Shown: in pieces, positions 1-5,409 of the stretch | Layout: each line of letters begins with the position of its first letter | Position numbering within the stretch: position 1 is the first letter of the stretch | Origin: Clostridia bacterium | GTDB taxonomy: Bacteria; Bacillota; Clostridia; Oscillospirales; Acutalibacteraceae | Direction of reading: 5' to 3' | Length of the DNA: 5,478 nt | Assembly (NCBI GenBank): GCA_017631705.1 | Contig: JAGBSU010000035.1 | Location: forward strand, 1-5,478 | Notes under the pieces: model-generated | Told to the model about the DNA's origin: nothing | What the model saw: the letters and a program-made list of their open reading frames with translations, nothing else | Database searches by the model: none | Program-made: the position numbers and the translations under genes

Positions 1-218
1 CGGTGGCACAATTCATTGCCATTATTTATATGCTCACGGCATTGGAATTTTCTACATGGCAGACCGGTTTGCTTGCTTCTTTTGCATTGCCGGACTTGGT
101 ATTTACCGTACCGTTACTGATTGGTCGTGTTTTTATTTGGGTTTCGGTTGCCATGACAGTAATTGCCGGTGCAGAATACGTGTGGCTTAATCGTCATTAT
201 TTTACTGATGAAAAATAA
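1..218 (+). CDS. pgsA: CDP-diacylglycerol–glycerol-3-phosphate 3-phosphatidyltransferase, C-terminal part
   Basis: The gene enters from the left edge, so only the last 72 or so codons are present; the frame is open to base 1 and ends in TAA at 216-218. The GTG at base 3 is simply an internal codon. The visible part holds two hydrophobic segments, one around AQFIAIIYMLTALEF and one around LIGRVFIWVSVAMTVIAG, followed by a short polar tail. This matches the last two membrane helices of PgsA, which joins glycerol-3-phosphate to CDP-diacylglycerol at the inner face of the membrane in phosphatidylglycerol synthesis. The catalytic CDP-alcohol phosphotransferase motif (DGx2ARx8Gx3Dx3D) lies in the N-terminal half and is outside the window, so the name rests on the tail and membrane pattern only. 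Another CDP-alcohol phosphotransferase cannot be excluded. No strong terminator follows it. Confidence 0.72.
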   Translation, partial: VAQFIAIIYMLTALEFSTWQTGLLASFALPDLVFTVPLLIGRVFIWVSVAMTVIAGAEYVWLNRHYFTDEK

Positions 219-219
219 G

Positions 220-249
220 TGTAGATTTTTTCAGAAAATCTGCTATAAT
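220..249 (+). promoter_or_regulatory. Extended -10 promoter for the cysE-cysS T-box transcript
   Basis: A perfect TATAAT lies at 244-249, preceded by TGC at 241-243, which makes an extended -10 element. The -35 region is poor: the best candidates, TGTAGA at 220-225 (18-base spacer) or TAGATT at 222-227 (16-base spacer), match only three of six consensus bases. Transcription would start near 256, just upstream of the T-box leader. A 7-bp inverted repeat (223-229 with 235-241) sits in the spacer. Confidence 0.7.
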
Positions 250-255
250 AGAAAT

Positions 256-497
256 AACAACAGAAAAAATTGCGTTGAACGGAAGAAGTACCTGTGTTCT
301 TTTGCACCAGAGAGAGGCGGTCATCGGCTGTAAGCTGCCTTGGCAAACCCACGGTGAAATGCATCCGCGAGCAGATGGGGGGAACCTTTTTTCAGTATCC
401 CCATCCGGCAAGCCACCGTTATCGGTTTTGAGTAAAACATCGAAGTGGAACCGTGCTTTGCACCTTCGTTGCGTGTGTCGCAACGAAGGTGTTTTTT
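256..497 (+). promoter_or_regulatory. T-box riboswitch, tRNA-Cys specific, controlling cysE-cysS
   Basis: This leader RNA senses uncharged tRNA and allows read-through into cysE and cysS when it binds. Stem I can be drawn from about 280 to 367: base helix CGGA 280-283 with TCCG 364-367, then a specifier loop with AGAAGT on the 5' side (AGTA at 287-290 is the usual loop E sequence) and GAAATGCA on the 3' side (356-363). The next helix pairs 290-296 with 350-355, with one bulged base. The conserved AGAGAG is at 311-316, and a distal helix pairs 316-320 with 335-339 around GCTGTAAG. The specifier is read as TGC (Cys) at 360-362, followed by the usual purine A363. A stem pairs 374-380 with 399-405, and the conserved CCGTTATC is at 416-423. 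The antiterminator pairs 441-445 with 464-468 and 453-456 with 460-463, around the 7-base bulge TGGAACC at 446-452. The TGGA in the bulge fits a tRNA with discriminator U, as tRNA-Cys has. Stem assignments were made by eye; the specificity also agrees with both downstream genes. Confidence 0.93.
461..497 (+). terminator. Intrinsic terminator of the cys T-box (attenuator)
   Basis: A perfect 13-bp stem pairs 461-473 with 479-491, around the 5-base loop TGTGT, and is followed directly by six T (492-497). Its 5' arm contains the CTTCG at 464-468 that otherwise forms the 3' side of the T-box antiterminator, so the two structures exclude each other. This is the expected arrangement for transcription attenuation: termination when tRNA-Cys is charged, read-through when it is not. 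Confidence 0.93.
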
Positions 498-540
498 ATT
501 TGTATACGGTTTTGCAGATATTTCATAAGGAGGGTTTTTC

Positions 541-1167
541 TTGTTTGATAGATTACGCGAAGATATTGCCGTGGTGCGTGAACGTGACCCGGCAGCTTGC
601 TCGACTTTGGAAATCGTGTTTTTATACAACGGTTTTAAAGCGGTTCGTTCGCACCGTGTGGCGAACTGGTGTTATCGGCATGGTATGAAACTATTAGCAC
701 GTTATGTTTCTCAGCGTTGTGTGCGCCGTACCGGTATTGAAATTCACCCTGCCGCTACCATCGGTCGTCGGTTGTTTATTGACCACGGCACCGGTGTGGT
801 GATTGGGGAAACCACCATCATCGGTGACGATTGTACGCTGTATCAAGGTGTCACCTTGGGTGGTACGGGTAAGGATAAAGGAAAGCGTCACCCCACGCTC
901 GGCAACAATGTGATGGTTGGTGCCGGTGCGAAAGTTCTCGGCCCGATTGAAATCGGTAACGATGTTCGTATTGCCGCCGGTGCGGTTGTGTTGCAAGATA
1001 TTCCGTCGGAATCGACGGCGGTGGGTGTTCCTGCACGTGTGGTGCGCCGCCATGGTGAAAAAGTGGTGGATTTGGACCAAGTTCACATTCCCGACCCGAT
1101 TACACAGGAAATTCAGCGTTTGGAACAGCGCATCAAGGATTTAGAAAGCCAATTAGGAGGAAAATGA
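541..1167 (+). CDS. cysE: Serine O-acetyltransferase
   Basis: CysE moves an acetyl group from acetyl-CoA to serine to give O-acetylserine, the carbon skeleton for cysteine, in the cytoplasm. The 208-residue length is typical of the short Firmicutes form. An N-terminal helical part (about 1-60) is followed by a left-handed beta-helix of hexapeptide repeats (about 65-165). Family motifs are GIEIHP (65-70), DHGTGVVIGE (81-90) with the catalytic-type His82, and GGTGKDKGKRHP (107-118) with His117. The position equal to the E. coli catalytic Asp143 is Glu67, which is common in short forms. The C-terminal 24 residues look like a short coiled coil. The start is TTG: AAGGAGGG at 527-534 sits 6 bases upstream, and the protein then begins MFDRLREDI as relatives do. 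It is first in the T-box transcript, with cysS one base downstream. Confidence 0.96.
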   Translation: MFDRLREDIAVVRERDPAACSTLEIVFLYNGFKAVRSHRVANWCYRHGMKLLARYVSQRCVRRTGIEIHPAATIGRRLFIDHGTGVVIGETTIIGDDCTLYQGVTLGGTGKDKGKRHPTLGNNVMVGAGAKVLGPIEIGNDVRIAAGAVVLQDIPSESTAVGVPARVVRRHGEKVVDLDQVHIPDPITQEIQRLEQRIKDLESQLGGK

Positions 1168-1168
1168 C

Positions 1169-2563
1169 ATGAGAATTTATAACACAATGGCTCGCCAAAA
1201 AGAAGAATTGGTTACGTTAGAGCCGAACGTTGTCCGCATCTATGCTTGTGGTCCTACGGTATATAACTATATCCATATCGGTAACGCACGGCCGCTATGC
1301 GTGTTCGATGTACTGCGTCGGTATTTGGAGTGGCGCGGTTACACCGTAAAATTTGTGCAGAACTTTACGGATATTGACGATAAAATCATTCGCCGTGCCA
1401 ACGAGGAAGGTGTGACGTATGACGTCATTGCCGAACGATATATCGATGAATTCCGTGTGGATGCTACCGGTCTTGGTGTGAGAGAAGCCACTATGCATCC
1501 GCGTGCCACCGAAAACATCGATGAAATTATCGATATTGTTCGTACTTTGGAAGACAAAGGATATGCGTACCGCGCGGATAACGGTGATGTGTATTTCCGT
1601 ACCCGTCGTGATGCCGAATACGGCAAACTGTCGCACCAACCGATTGACGATTTGGAATCCGGTGCGCGTATCGGCGTGGGTGAAGAAAAAGAAGACGCTT
1701 TAGATTTCGCGTTATGGAAAGCCGCAAAGCCGGGCGAACCGGCTTGGGATTCTCCGTGGAGCGAGGGCCGTCCGGGTTGGCATATTGAATGTTCTGCTAT
1801 GGCTCGGCGTTATTTGGGCGAATCCATTGATATTCACTGCGGCGGTCAAGATTTGATTTTCCCGCACCACGAAAACGAAGTAGCGCAAAGCGAATGCTGC
1901 AACGGTGTACCGTTTGCACGGTATTGGATGCACAACGGATATATTAATGTTGATAACAAAAAAATGTCAAAATCTTTGGGTAATTTCTTTACGGTGCGTG
2001 ATGTAGCGGAACAATTCGGCTATGAACCGATTCGCTTTTTCTTGATTTCTTCGTCGTATCGCAGCCCGATTAACTATAACCAAGAAAGCATCGAGCAAGG
2101 CAAAGCCGCATTGGCACGGTTGTATAACTGCCGTGACGCGCTGGAATTTGCACTCAAAAATGCACCCGACGGAGAAGCTGACGAAGCGGTCAAAGCTTTC
2201 TGCGCGGCACGCAAAGAACAGTTTATCACCGCTATGGACGACGATTTGAACACTGCAGACGGTATTGCGGCGTGGTTTGAACTTGCCAAAGATTGCAACG
2301 TGATGATTGCAAACGGCAACGTAACCAAAGGTAGCTGTGAAGAAGCGTTAGGTTTGTTTAACGAGTTTGCCGATGTGCTCGGTTTGTTATATGCTCGCCA
2401 AAACGACGGTGACGATTCCGAAATCGAAGCATTGGTTGAACAACGCCGTGCGGCACGTGCTGAGAAAAATTGGGCGGAATCTGACCGCTTGCGTGATGAA
2501 CTCAAAGCCATGGGCGTTATTGTGGAAGATACACCGCAAGGCATGAAATGGCACCGCGCATAA
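1169..2563 (+). CDS. cysS: Cysteine–tRNA ligase (cysteinyl-tRNA synthetase)
   Basis: CysS is the class I synthetase that charges tRNA-Cys with cysteine using ATP. The 464-residue length is normal. The HIGH-type signature is HIGN at 36-39, within CGPTVYNYIHIGNARP, and the KMSKS loop is at 265-269. The four zinc ligands known from the E. coli enzyme (Cys28, Cys209, His234, Glu238) correspond to Cys27, Cys208 in WHIECSA, and His233 and Glu237 in FPHHENE, all present. The C-terminal tRNA-binding region ends with the usual AESDRLRDEL and EDTPQGMKWHR elements. AGGAGG at 1155-1160, inside the end of cysE, lies 8 bases before the ATG; the single-base gap to cysE suggests translational coupling. Expression should follow the upstream tRNA-Cys T-box. 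No mini-ribonuclease III gene follows it, unlike the Bacillus arrangement. Confidence 0.98.
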   Translation: MRIYNTMARQKEELVTLEPNVVRIYACGPTVYNYIHIGNARPLCVFDVLRRYLEWRGYTVKFVQNFTDIDDKIIRRANEEGVTYDVIAERYIDEFRVDATGLGVREATMHPRATENIDEIIDIVRTLEDKGYAYRADNGDVYFRTRRDAEYGKLSHQPIDDLESGARIGVGEEKEDALDFALWKAAKPGEPAWDSPWSEGRPGWHIECSAMARRYLGESIDIHCGGQDLIFPHHENEVAQSECCNGVPFARYWMHNGYINVDNKKMSKSLGNFFTVRDVAEQFGYEPIRFFLISSSYRSPINYNQESIEQGKAALARLYNCRDALEFALKNAPDGEADEAVKAFCAARKEQFITAMDDDLNTADGIAAWFELAKDCNVMIANGNVTKGSCEEALGLFNEFADVLGLLYARQNDGDDSEIEALVEQRRAARAEKNWAESDRLRDELKAMGVIVEDTPQGMKWHRA

Positions 2564-2617
2564 AGTGACGGTTTTAGGACATTCTATTTCCAAAACGAGA
2601 AAAGCGAGGAAAAAAGA

Positions 2618-2836
2618 ATGTTTTCGAAAACTGAATCTATCACCATGACATTGTCTGGTGTGAACGATGCTGCCGCACAACACGCCGCGGTCAAAGCACT
2701 GCGTCAGGTTGACGGGGTAAAATATGCTGCGGTGAACCGCCGTTTATCGGTGGCAGAGGTGACGTTTTCACCCAAAAAGACCACGGTGGATACCATTACA
2801 CAAGCGTTGGCTCAAGCCGGTTTTTCGGTGTTGTGA
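2618..2836 (+). CDS. Small HMA-like (heavy-metal-associated fold) protein lacking the CxxC motif
   Basis: This 72-residue protein has the beta-alpha-beta-beta-alpha-beta pattern of HMA domains, the fold of copper chaperones such as CopZ: a first strand ESITMTLSG (6-14), a helix (about 17-31), the DGVKYAAVNRRLSVAEVTF hairpin (32-50, like the usual GV.S..V....AxVTF), a helix (57-67) and a last strand GFSVL. The metal-binding GMTCxxC loop is replaced by GVNDAAA (14-20), so both cysteines are gone (Asp17 and Ala20 at those positions) and there is no cysteine at all in the protein. Metal transport by the usual route is therefore unlikely; a protein-binding or structural role is only a guess. A modest GAGGAAA site (2606-2612) lies upstream of the ATG. 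The gene starts 54 bases after cysS with no terminator visible between, so it is probably the last gene of the T-box transcript. Confidence 0.75.
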   Translation: MFSKTESITMTLSGVNDAAAQHAAVKALRQVDGVKYAAVNRRLSVAEVTFSPKKTTVDTITQALAQAGFSVL

Positions 2837-2842
2837 TGCTTG

Positions 2843-2871
2843 TTCAAAAAAAACACTTGCTTTTTTTTGAA
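2843..2871 (+). repeat. A8/T8 inverted repeat upstream of rimP
   Basis: TTCAAAAAAAA (2843-2853) is the exact reverse complement of TTTTTTTTGAA (2861-2871), with a 7-base loop. It begins 6 bases after the stop of the HMA-like gene and overlaps the -35 element of the rimP promoter. Its A-tract could act as an UP-like element or bend DNA. The T-tract with the weak A/U stem might give some termination of the upstream operon. No conventional GC-rich terminator is visible here. Confidence 0.5.
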
Positions 2872-2885
2872 TCATATGGTATATT
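2857..2885 (+). promoter_or_regulatory. Promoter of the rimP-nusA-infB operon
   Basis: TTGCTT (2857-2862) and TATATT (2880-2885) are separated by exactly 17 bases, and TGG at 2877-2879 gives an extended -10. An A-tract (2846-2853) lies just upstream of the -35. The predicted start is near 2892, which leaves an untranslated leader of about 70 bases before rimP. Confidence 0.75.
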
Positions 2886-2909
2886 ACAAATAGTAATAAT
2901 GATTTTAGT

Positions 2910-2935
2910 AAAGGAGTGGGGCAACCCACTCCTTT
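2910..2935 (+). promoter_or_regulatory. Perfect leader hairpin with GCAA tetraloop upstream of rimP
   Basis: AAAGGAGTGGG (2910-2920) pairs without mismatch with CCCACTCCTTT (2925-2935) across the GNRA-type loop GCAA. It begins about 18 bases after the predicted transcription start and ends 29 bases before the rimP ATG. The 5' arm contains an AAAGGAG sequence that looks like a ribosome binding site but is too far from rimP to serve it. What follows is TTTGCGTTTGCG, not a clean T-run, so it could be a weak attenuator, an RNA-stability element or a protein-binding site. Its role is not known from sequence. Confidence 0.7.
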
Positions 2936-2964
2936 GCGTTTGCGAACGGTGGTTACTGCATACG

Positions 2965-3474
2965 ATGGCGCAACCAAAGAAAGCAAGCGGCGGTAACGTT
3001 GCATCGGTTTGCCGTGTTTTGGCAGAACCTGCGGCCGAACAATTAGGATTATCTATTTGGGACGTCCGTTTTGTCAAAGAAGGTACAGACTGGTTTTTAC
3101 GGATTATGATTGATAAACCGGAAGGCGTTACCATCAACGATTGTGTCGATATGACACATCTGATGAATCCGATTTTAGACAAAGCCGACCCGATTGCCCA
3201 ATCCTACTGCTTGGAAATCATGTCACCGGGTATTGAACGGGAACTTACCCGTCCGGAGCATTTTTCGGCATACGAGGGCGAGCTTGTTGCCGTAAAACTG
3301 ATTCGTCCCGATGAACACGGTGAGCGCGAGCTGGTCGGCGTTCTCCTGCAAGAGGGCGAAGGTATGGTTTGTATACAAACCGAAGAAGAGGAAACACGCA
3401 CCATTTCCCACAAGGACATTGTCACGGTACACGTCGTGGATATGTGGGATGAAGATACAATAACGGAGGAATGA
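2965..3474 (+). CDS. rimP: Ribosome maturation factor RimP
   Basis: RimP helps maturation of the 30S ribosomal subunit. The 169-residue product fits the family's usual length. The N-terminal domain (about 11-92) carries LGLSIWDVRFVKEG (27-40), DWFLRIMIDKPEGVTINDC (42-60) and the signature YCLEIMSPGIERELTRPEHF (81-100); a small SH3-like C-terminal domain follows (about 102-160) with a DIVTVHV strand, then an acidic tail. The frame is open upstream to 2833, but an ATG at 2833 or 2899 would lie before or almost at the predicted transcription start and adds unrelated sequence. ATG 2965 gives the proper N-terminus. Its ribosome binding site is weak (GGTGG at 2948-2952, 12 bases away). It is the first gene of the operon, and nusA follows after 6 bases. 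Confidence 0.94.
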   Translation: MAQPKKASGGNVASVCRVLAEPAAEQLGLSIWDVRFVKEGTDWFLRIMIDKPEGVTINDCVDMTHLMNPILDKADPIAQSYCLEIMSPGIERELTRPEHFSAYEGELVAVKLIRPDEHGERELVGVLLQEGEGMVCIQTEEEETRTISHKDIVTVHVVDMWDEDTITEE

Positions 3475-3480
3475 CACAAA

Positions 3481-4548
3481 ATGACTAACAACGCAGAATT
3501 TTTTGACGCTTTGCGTCTGCTGGAAAAAGAAAAAGGTATCGATGGCGAATACTTATTGGAAAAAATCCGTGCCGCTATTATTTTGGCAGTGAAAAAAGAT
3601 TACGGCGGAAAAGAAAACATTCGCGTGATTATGGATTCGCAAACCGGTGAATTTTCGGTTGCGTTGCTCAAAACCGTCGTGGAAGAAATAAACGACCCGG
3701 ACGAAGAATTGTTACCCGAAGAAGCGGTTCGCTATTCCAAAAAAGCCAAGGTGGGCGATGTGGTGGAAATTGCTTTGGAAACCAAGCAATTCGGCCGTAT
3801 TGCCGCACAAACCGCTAAGCATGTCATTCGTCAAGGCATTCGTGAAGCGGAACGCGGTCAAAAATTCTTGGAATTCCAACGCCACAATCAAGAATTGGTG
3901 ACAGCACTTGTTTCCCGTGTGGACCCGAAAACTGGTGCCGCCACAGTGGAAATCGGCAAATCCGAAGCGGTGCTTCCCAAAACTGAACAAGTCGGCGAAG
4001 AAGTGTTGCGTGAGGGTATGCGGATTAAAGTATATGTGGTGGATGTTAAGGACAGCGAAAAAGGTCCGCGCGTACTGATTTCCCGTACTCACCCCGGATT
4101 AGTCAAACGGTTGTTTGAAATGCAGGTGCCTGAAATTTTTGACGGCACGGTGGAAATTAAAGCGGTTTCCCGTGAGGCAGGTTCTCGTACCAAATTAGCG
4201 GTGCTGGCTCACGATGAAAATGTGGATGCCGTAGGTGCTTGTATCGGTGCCAAGGGTGTTCGCGTAGCCGAAATCGTGGAAGAACTCGGCGGCGAAAAAA
4301 TTGATATTGTCGAATACAGCGAAAATCCCGAAGAATTTGTGGCGGCGGCCTTAGCACCTGCTAAGGTTGTCAGCGTGGAAGTTGACCCCGACGGTGCTAA
4401 GGCTTGCCGTGCTACGGTGCCGGATGCACAGTTGTCGTTGGCCATCGGTAACAAAGGTCAAAACGCTCGTTTAGCAGCCAAATTGACTGGATGGAAAATT
4501 GATATTCGCCCCGAAAGCGGATTTTACGGTGAGGGCGAAGAAGAATAA
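3481..4548 (+). CDS. nusA: Transcription termination/antitermination factor NusA
   Basis: NusA binds RNA polymerase and nascent RNA and affects pausing, intrinsic termination and antitermination. The 355-residue protein shows the standard order: an N-terminal polymerase-binding domain (about 1-126, starting NNAEFFDALRLLEKEKGI), an S1 domain (about 137-203, ending GPRVLISRTHPGLVKRLF), KH1 with GAKG at 256-259, and KH2 with GNKG at 323-326. It ends soon after KH2 in an acidic EGEEE tail and lacks the C-terminal acidic repeats of enterobacterial NusA, as is normal in Firmicutes. GGAGGA at 3465-3470 precedes the ATG by 10 bases. The gene ends in a double TAATAA stop. In other bacteria nusA operons are often autoregulated, which makes the rimP leader hairpin a candidate control site. 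Confidence 0.98.
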   Translation: MTNNAEFFDALRLLEKEKGIDGEYLLEKIRAAIILAVKKDYGGKENIRVIMDSQTGEFSVALLKTVVEEINDPDEELLPEEAVRYSKKAKVGDVVEIALETKQFGRIAAQTAKHVIRQGIREAERGQKFLEFQRHNQELVTALVSRVDPKTGAATVEIGKSEAVLPKTEQVGEEVLREGMRIKVYVVDVKDSEKGPRVLISRTHPGLVKRLFEMQVPEIFDGTVEIKAVSREAGSRTKLAVLAHDENVDAVGACIGAKGVRVAEIVEELGGEKIDIVEYSENPEEFVAAALAPAKVVSVEVDPDGAKACRATVPDAQLSLAIGNKGQNARLAAKLTGWKIDIRPESGFYGEGEEE

Positions 4549-4563
4549 TAAGGGGGAAGGGTT

Positions 4564-4839
4564 ATGCCGGAAAAACGAATACCGTTACGCAAATGCACCG
4601 GTTGCGGCGATATGAAACCAAAAAAAGAGTTGGTGCGTGTTGTCAAAGGTCCCGAGGGAGATATTTCGTTGGACATAACCGGTAAAAAAGCAGGGCGCGG
4701 TGCGTATGTTTGCCCATGTTTAGATTGTTTGACGGCTGCCCGTAAAGCCAGACGATTGGAAAAGGCATTTTCCTGTCGCATTCCCGAAGCTGTTTACACA
4801 CAGTTGGAGGAGGAATTGCAAACATATGAACAAGCGTAA
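4564..4839 (+). CDS. ylxR: YlxR family RNA-binding protein (RNase P modulator RnpM)
   Basis: This is a 91-residue protein of the YlxR/DUF448 family, recently named RnpM in B. subtilis because it binds RNase P RNA and affects its activity. Family marks are RIPLRKCTGCGDMKPKKEL (5-23) with Cys11 and Cys14, VRVVKGPEGDISLD (24-37), TGKKAGRGAYVC (39-50), and then a cysteine pair Cys50/Cys55 with an added Cys52 (VCPCLDC). Cys11, Cys14, Cys50 and Cys55 may form a metal or structural site; this is inference. An AGGGGGAAGG site (4551-4560) lies just upstream of the ATG, 15 bases after nusA. Its last 14 bases overlap ylxQ, so translation of the two is probably coupled. Confidence 0.95.
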   Translation: MPEKRIPLRKCTGCGDMKPKKELVRVVKGPEGDISLDITGKKAGRGAYVCPCLDCLTAARKARRLEKAFSCRIPEAVYTQLEEELQTYEQA

Positions 4840-5140
4840 CCTTGTGGGATTGTTGGGGATGTGTCGCCGTGCCGGTCGGTTGACAACCGGTTTCGATGCG
4901 GTTGTTGCCTTGTGCGAAGAACCGACGGCACTGCTACTGACAGCCGAAAACGCATCACCGCGAACGGTCAAAGAATTGCGTTTTTATGCGAAACAACATC
5001 CCGTGTACGTTCTACCGCTTACCAAAGAGGAAATTGCCGATGCTATCGGTTCCCAAAAACCGGTAGCCGTACTTGCTACCGCTGATGTCGGCTTTGCCGA
5101 TGCTCTGCGCACTTATGTTATAGGAGGAATTCCATTATGA
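4826..5140 (+). CDS. ylxQ: L7Ae/L30e-family RNA-binding protein YlxQ
   Basis: The 104-residue protein has the L7Ae/L30e/Gadd45 fold, whose members bind kink-turn RNA. Motifs are LLGMCRRAGRLTTGFDAV (9-26), LLLTAENASPRTVKEL (36-51) and a C-terminal PVAVLATADVGFADAL (79-94). In this operon position it is the protein called YlxQ or RplGA, a presumed ribosome- or RNase P-associated factor whose exact role is less certain than its fold. GGAGGAGG (4806-4813), inside ylxR, serves its ATG, 12 bases away. It overlaps ylxR by 14 bases and infB by 4 (ATGA), which points to coupled translation through the three genes. Confidence 0.93.
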   Translation: MNKRNLVGLLGMCRRAGRLTTGFDAVVALCEEPTALLLTAENASPRTVKELRFYAKQHPVYVLPLTKEEIADAIGSQKPVAVLATADVGFADALRTYVIGGIPL

Positions 5141-5409
5141 TGATTAAATACCGCGTCAGTGACGTTGCTAAGGATTTCGGTGTTACCGGAAAATCGGTGA
5201 TTGATTTACTCGCCCGTTTTTACGAAACACCTAAAAAGAGTGCTACTGCCTTGCAAGAAGAAGAATTGGATTTGGTGTTTGAGTATTTTACGCAACAACA
5301 CCAAAGCGATAATTTAGATAGTTATTTTGCCGACGCAGATGCCCGTCGTGAGGCTAAAAAGGCAGAAAAGAAATCGGAATCGGCGCCGGCACCTGTTGCT
5401 AAGGAATAA
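5137..5409 (+). CDS. infB: Translation initiation factor IF-2, N-terminal part ended by an in-frame TAA
   Basis: IF-2 is the GTPase that places initiator tRNA on the 30S subunit and drives subunit joining. Only the N-terminal IF2_N module is in the window: YRVSDVAKDFGVTGKSVIDL (5-24), then the PKKSATALQEEELDLVFEYF stretch (32-51), then the start of the charged Lys/Glu/Pro/Ala linker (about 68-90). The start ATG 5137 overlaps the ylxQ stop (ATGA) and has AGGAGG at 5122-5127, 9 bases upstream; ATG 5140 is a less likely alternative. The frame stops at TAA 5407-5409 after only 90 codons, while the same frame continues with linker-like sequence. A full IF-2 is usually 700 residues or more, so this is either a sequence error, a real nonsense change with internal restart, or a broken copy. 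Confidence 0.85.
   Translation: MMIKYRVSDVAKDFGVTGKSVIDLLARFYETPKKSATALQEEELDLVFEYFTQQHQSDNLDSYFADADARREAKKAEKKSESAPAPVAKE

Noticed and set aside
359..361. ATG as the T-box specifier (methionine) instead of TGC
   Set aside because: TGC is followed by the usual purine and fits both downstream genes; the TGGA bulge demands discriminator U, as in tRNA-Cys, while tRNA-Met normally has A.
387..392. T6 run in the leader as an independent terminator
   Set aside because: No hairpin ends directly before it; the run lies in the loop of the stem formed by 374-380 and 399-405 of the T-box.
275..688. Open frame of 137 codons on the + strand across the T-box and the start of cysE
   Set aside because: It runs through structured leader RNA and then overlaps cysE in another frame, has no ribosome binding site, and its protein resembles no family.
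694..1086. Open frame of 130 codons on the - strand within cysE
   Set aside because: It is antisense to hexapeptide-repeat codons of cysE and yields a His/Thr/Asn-rich product without family features.
2074..2544. Open frame of 156 codons on the - strand within cysS
   Set aside because: It is antisense to a clear cysS, is rich in Ser/Ala as expected from reverse reading of this coding sequence, and has no sensible domain.
2833..2964. N-terminal extension of rimP from ATG 2833 or 2899
   Set aside because: The first ATG lies upstream of the rimP promoter and the second within a few bases of the predicted transcript start; the extra residues encode the promoter and hairpin, not RimP-like sequence.
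5407..5409. Reassigned TAA codon to explain the open frame after the infB stop
   Set aside because: cysS, ylxR, nusA and the pgsA-like gene all end correctly at TAA, so TAA is a stop in this organism.
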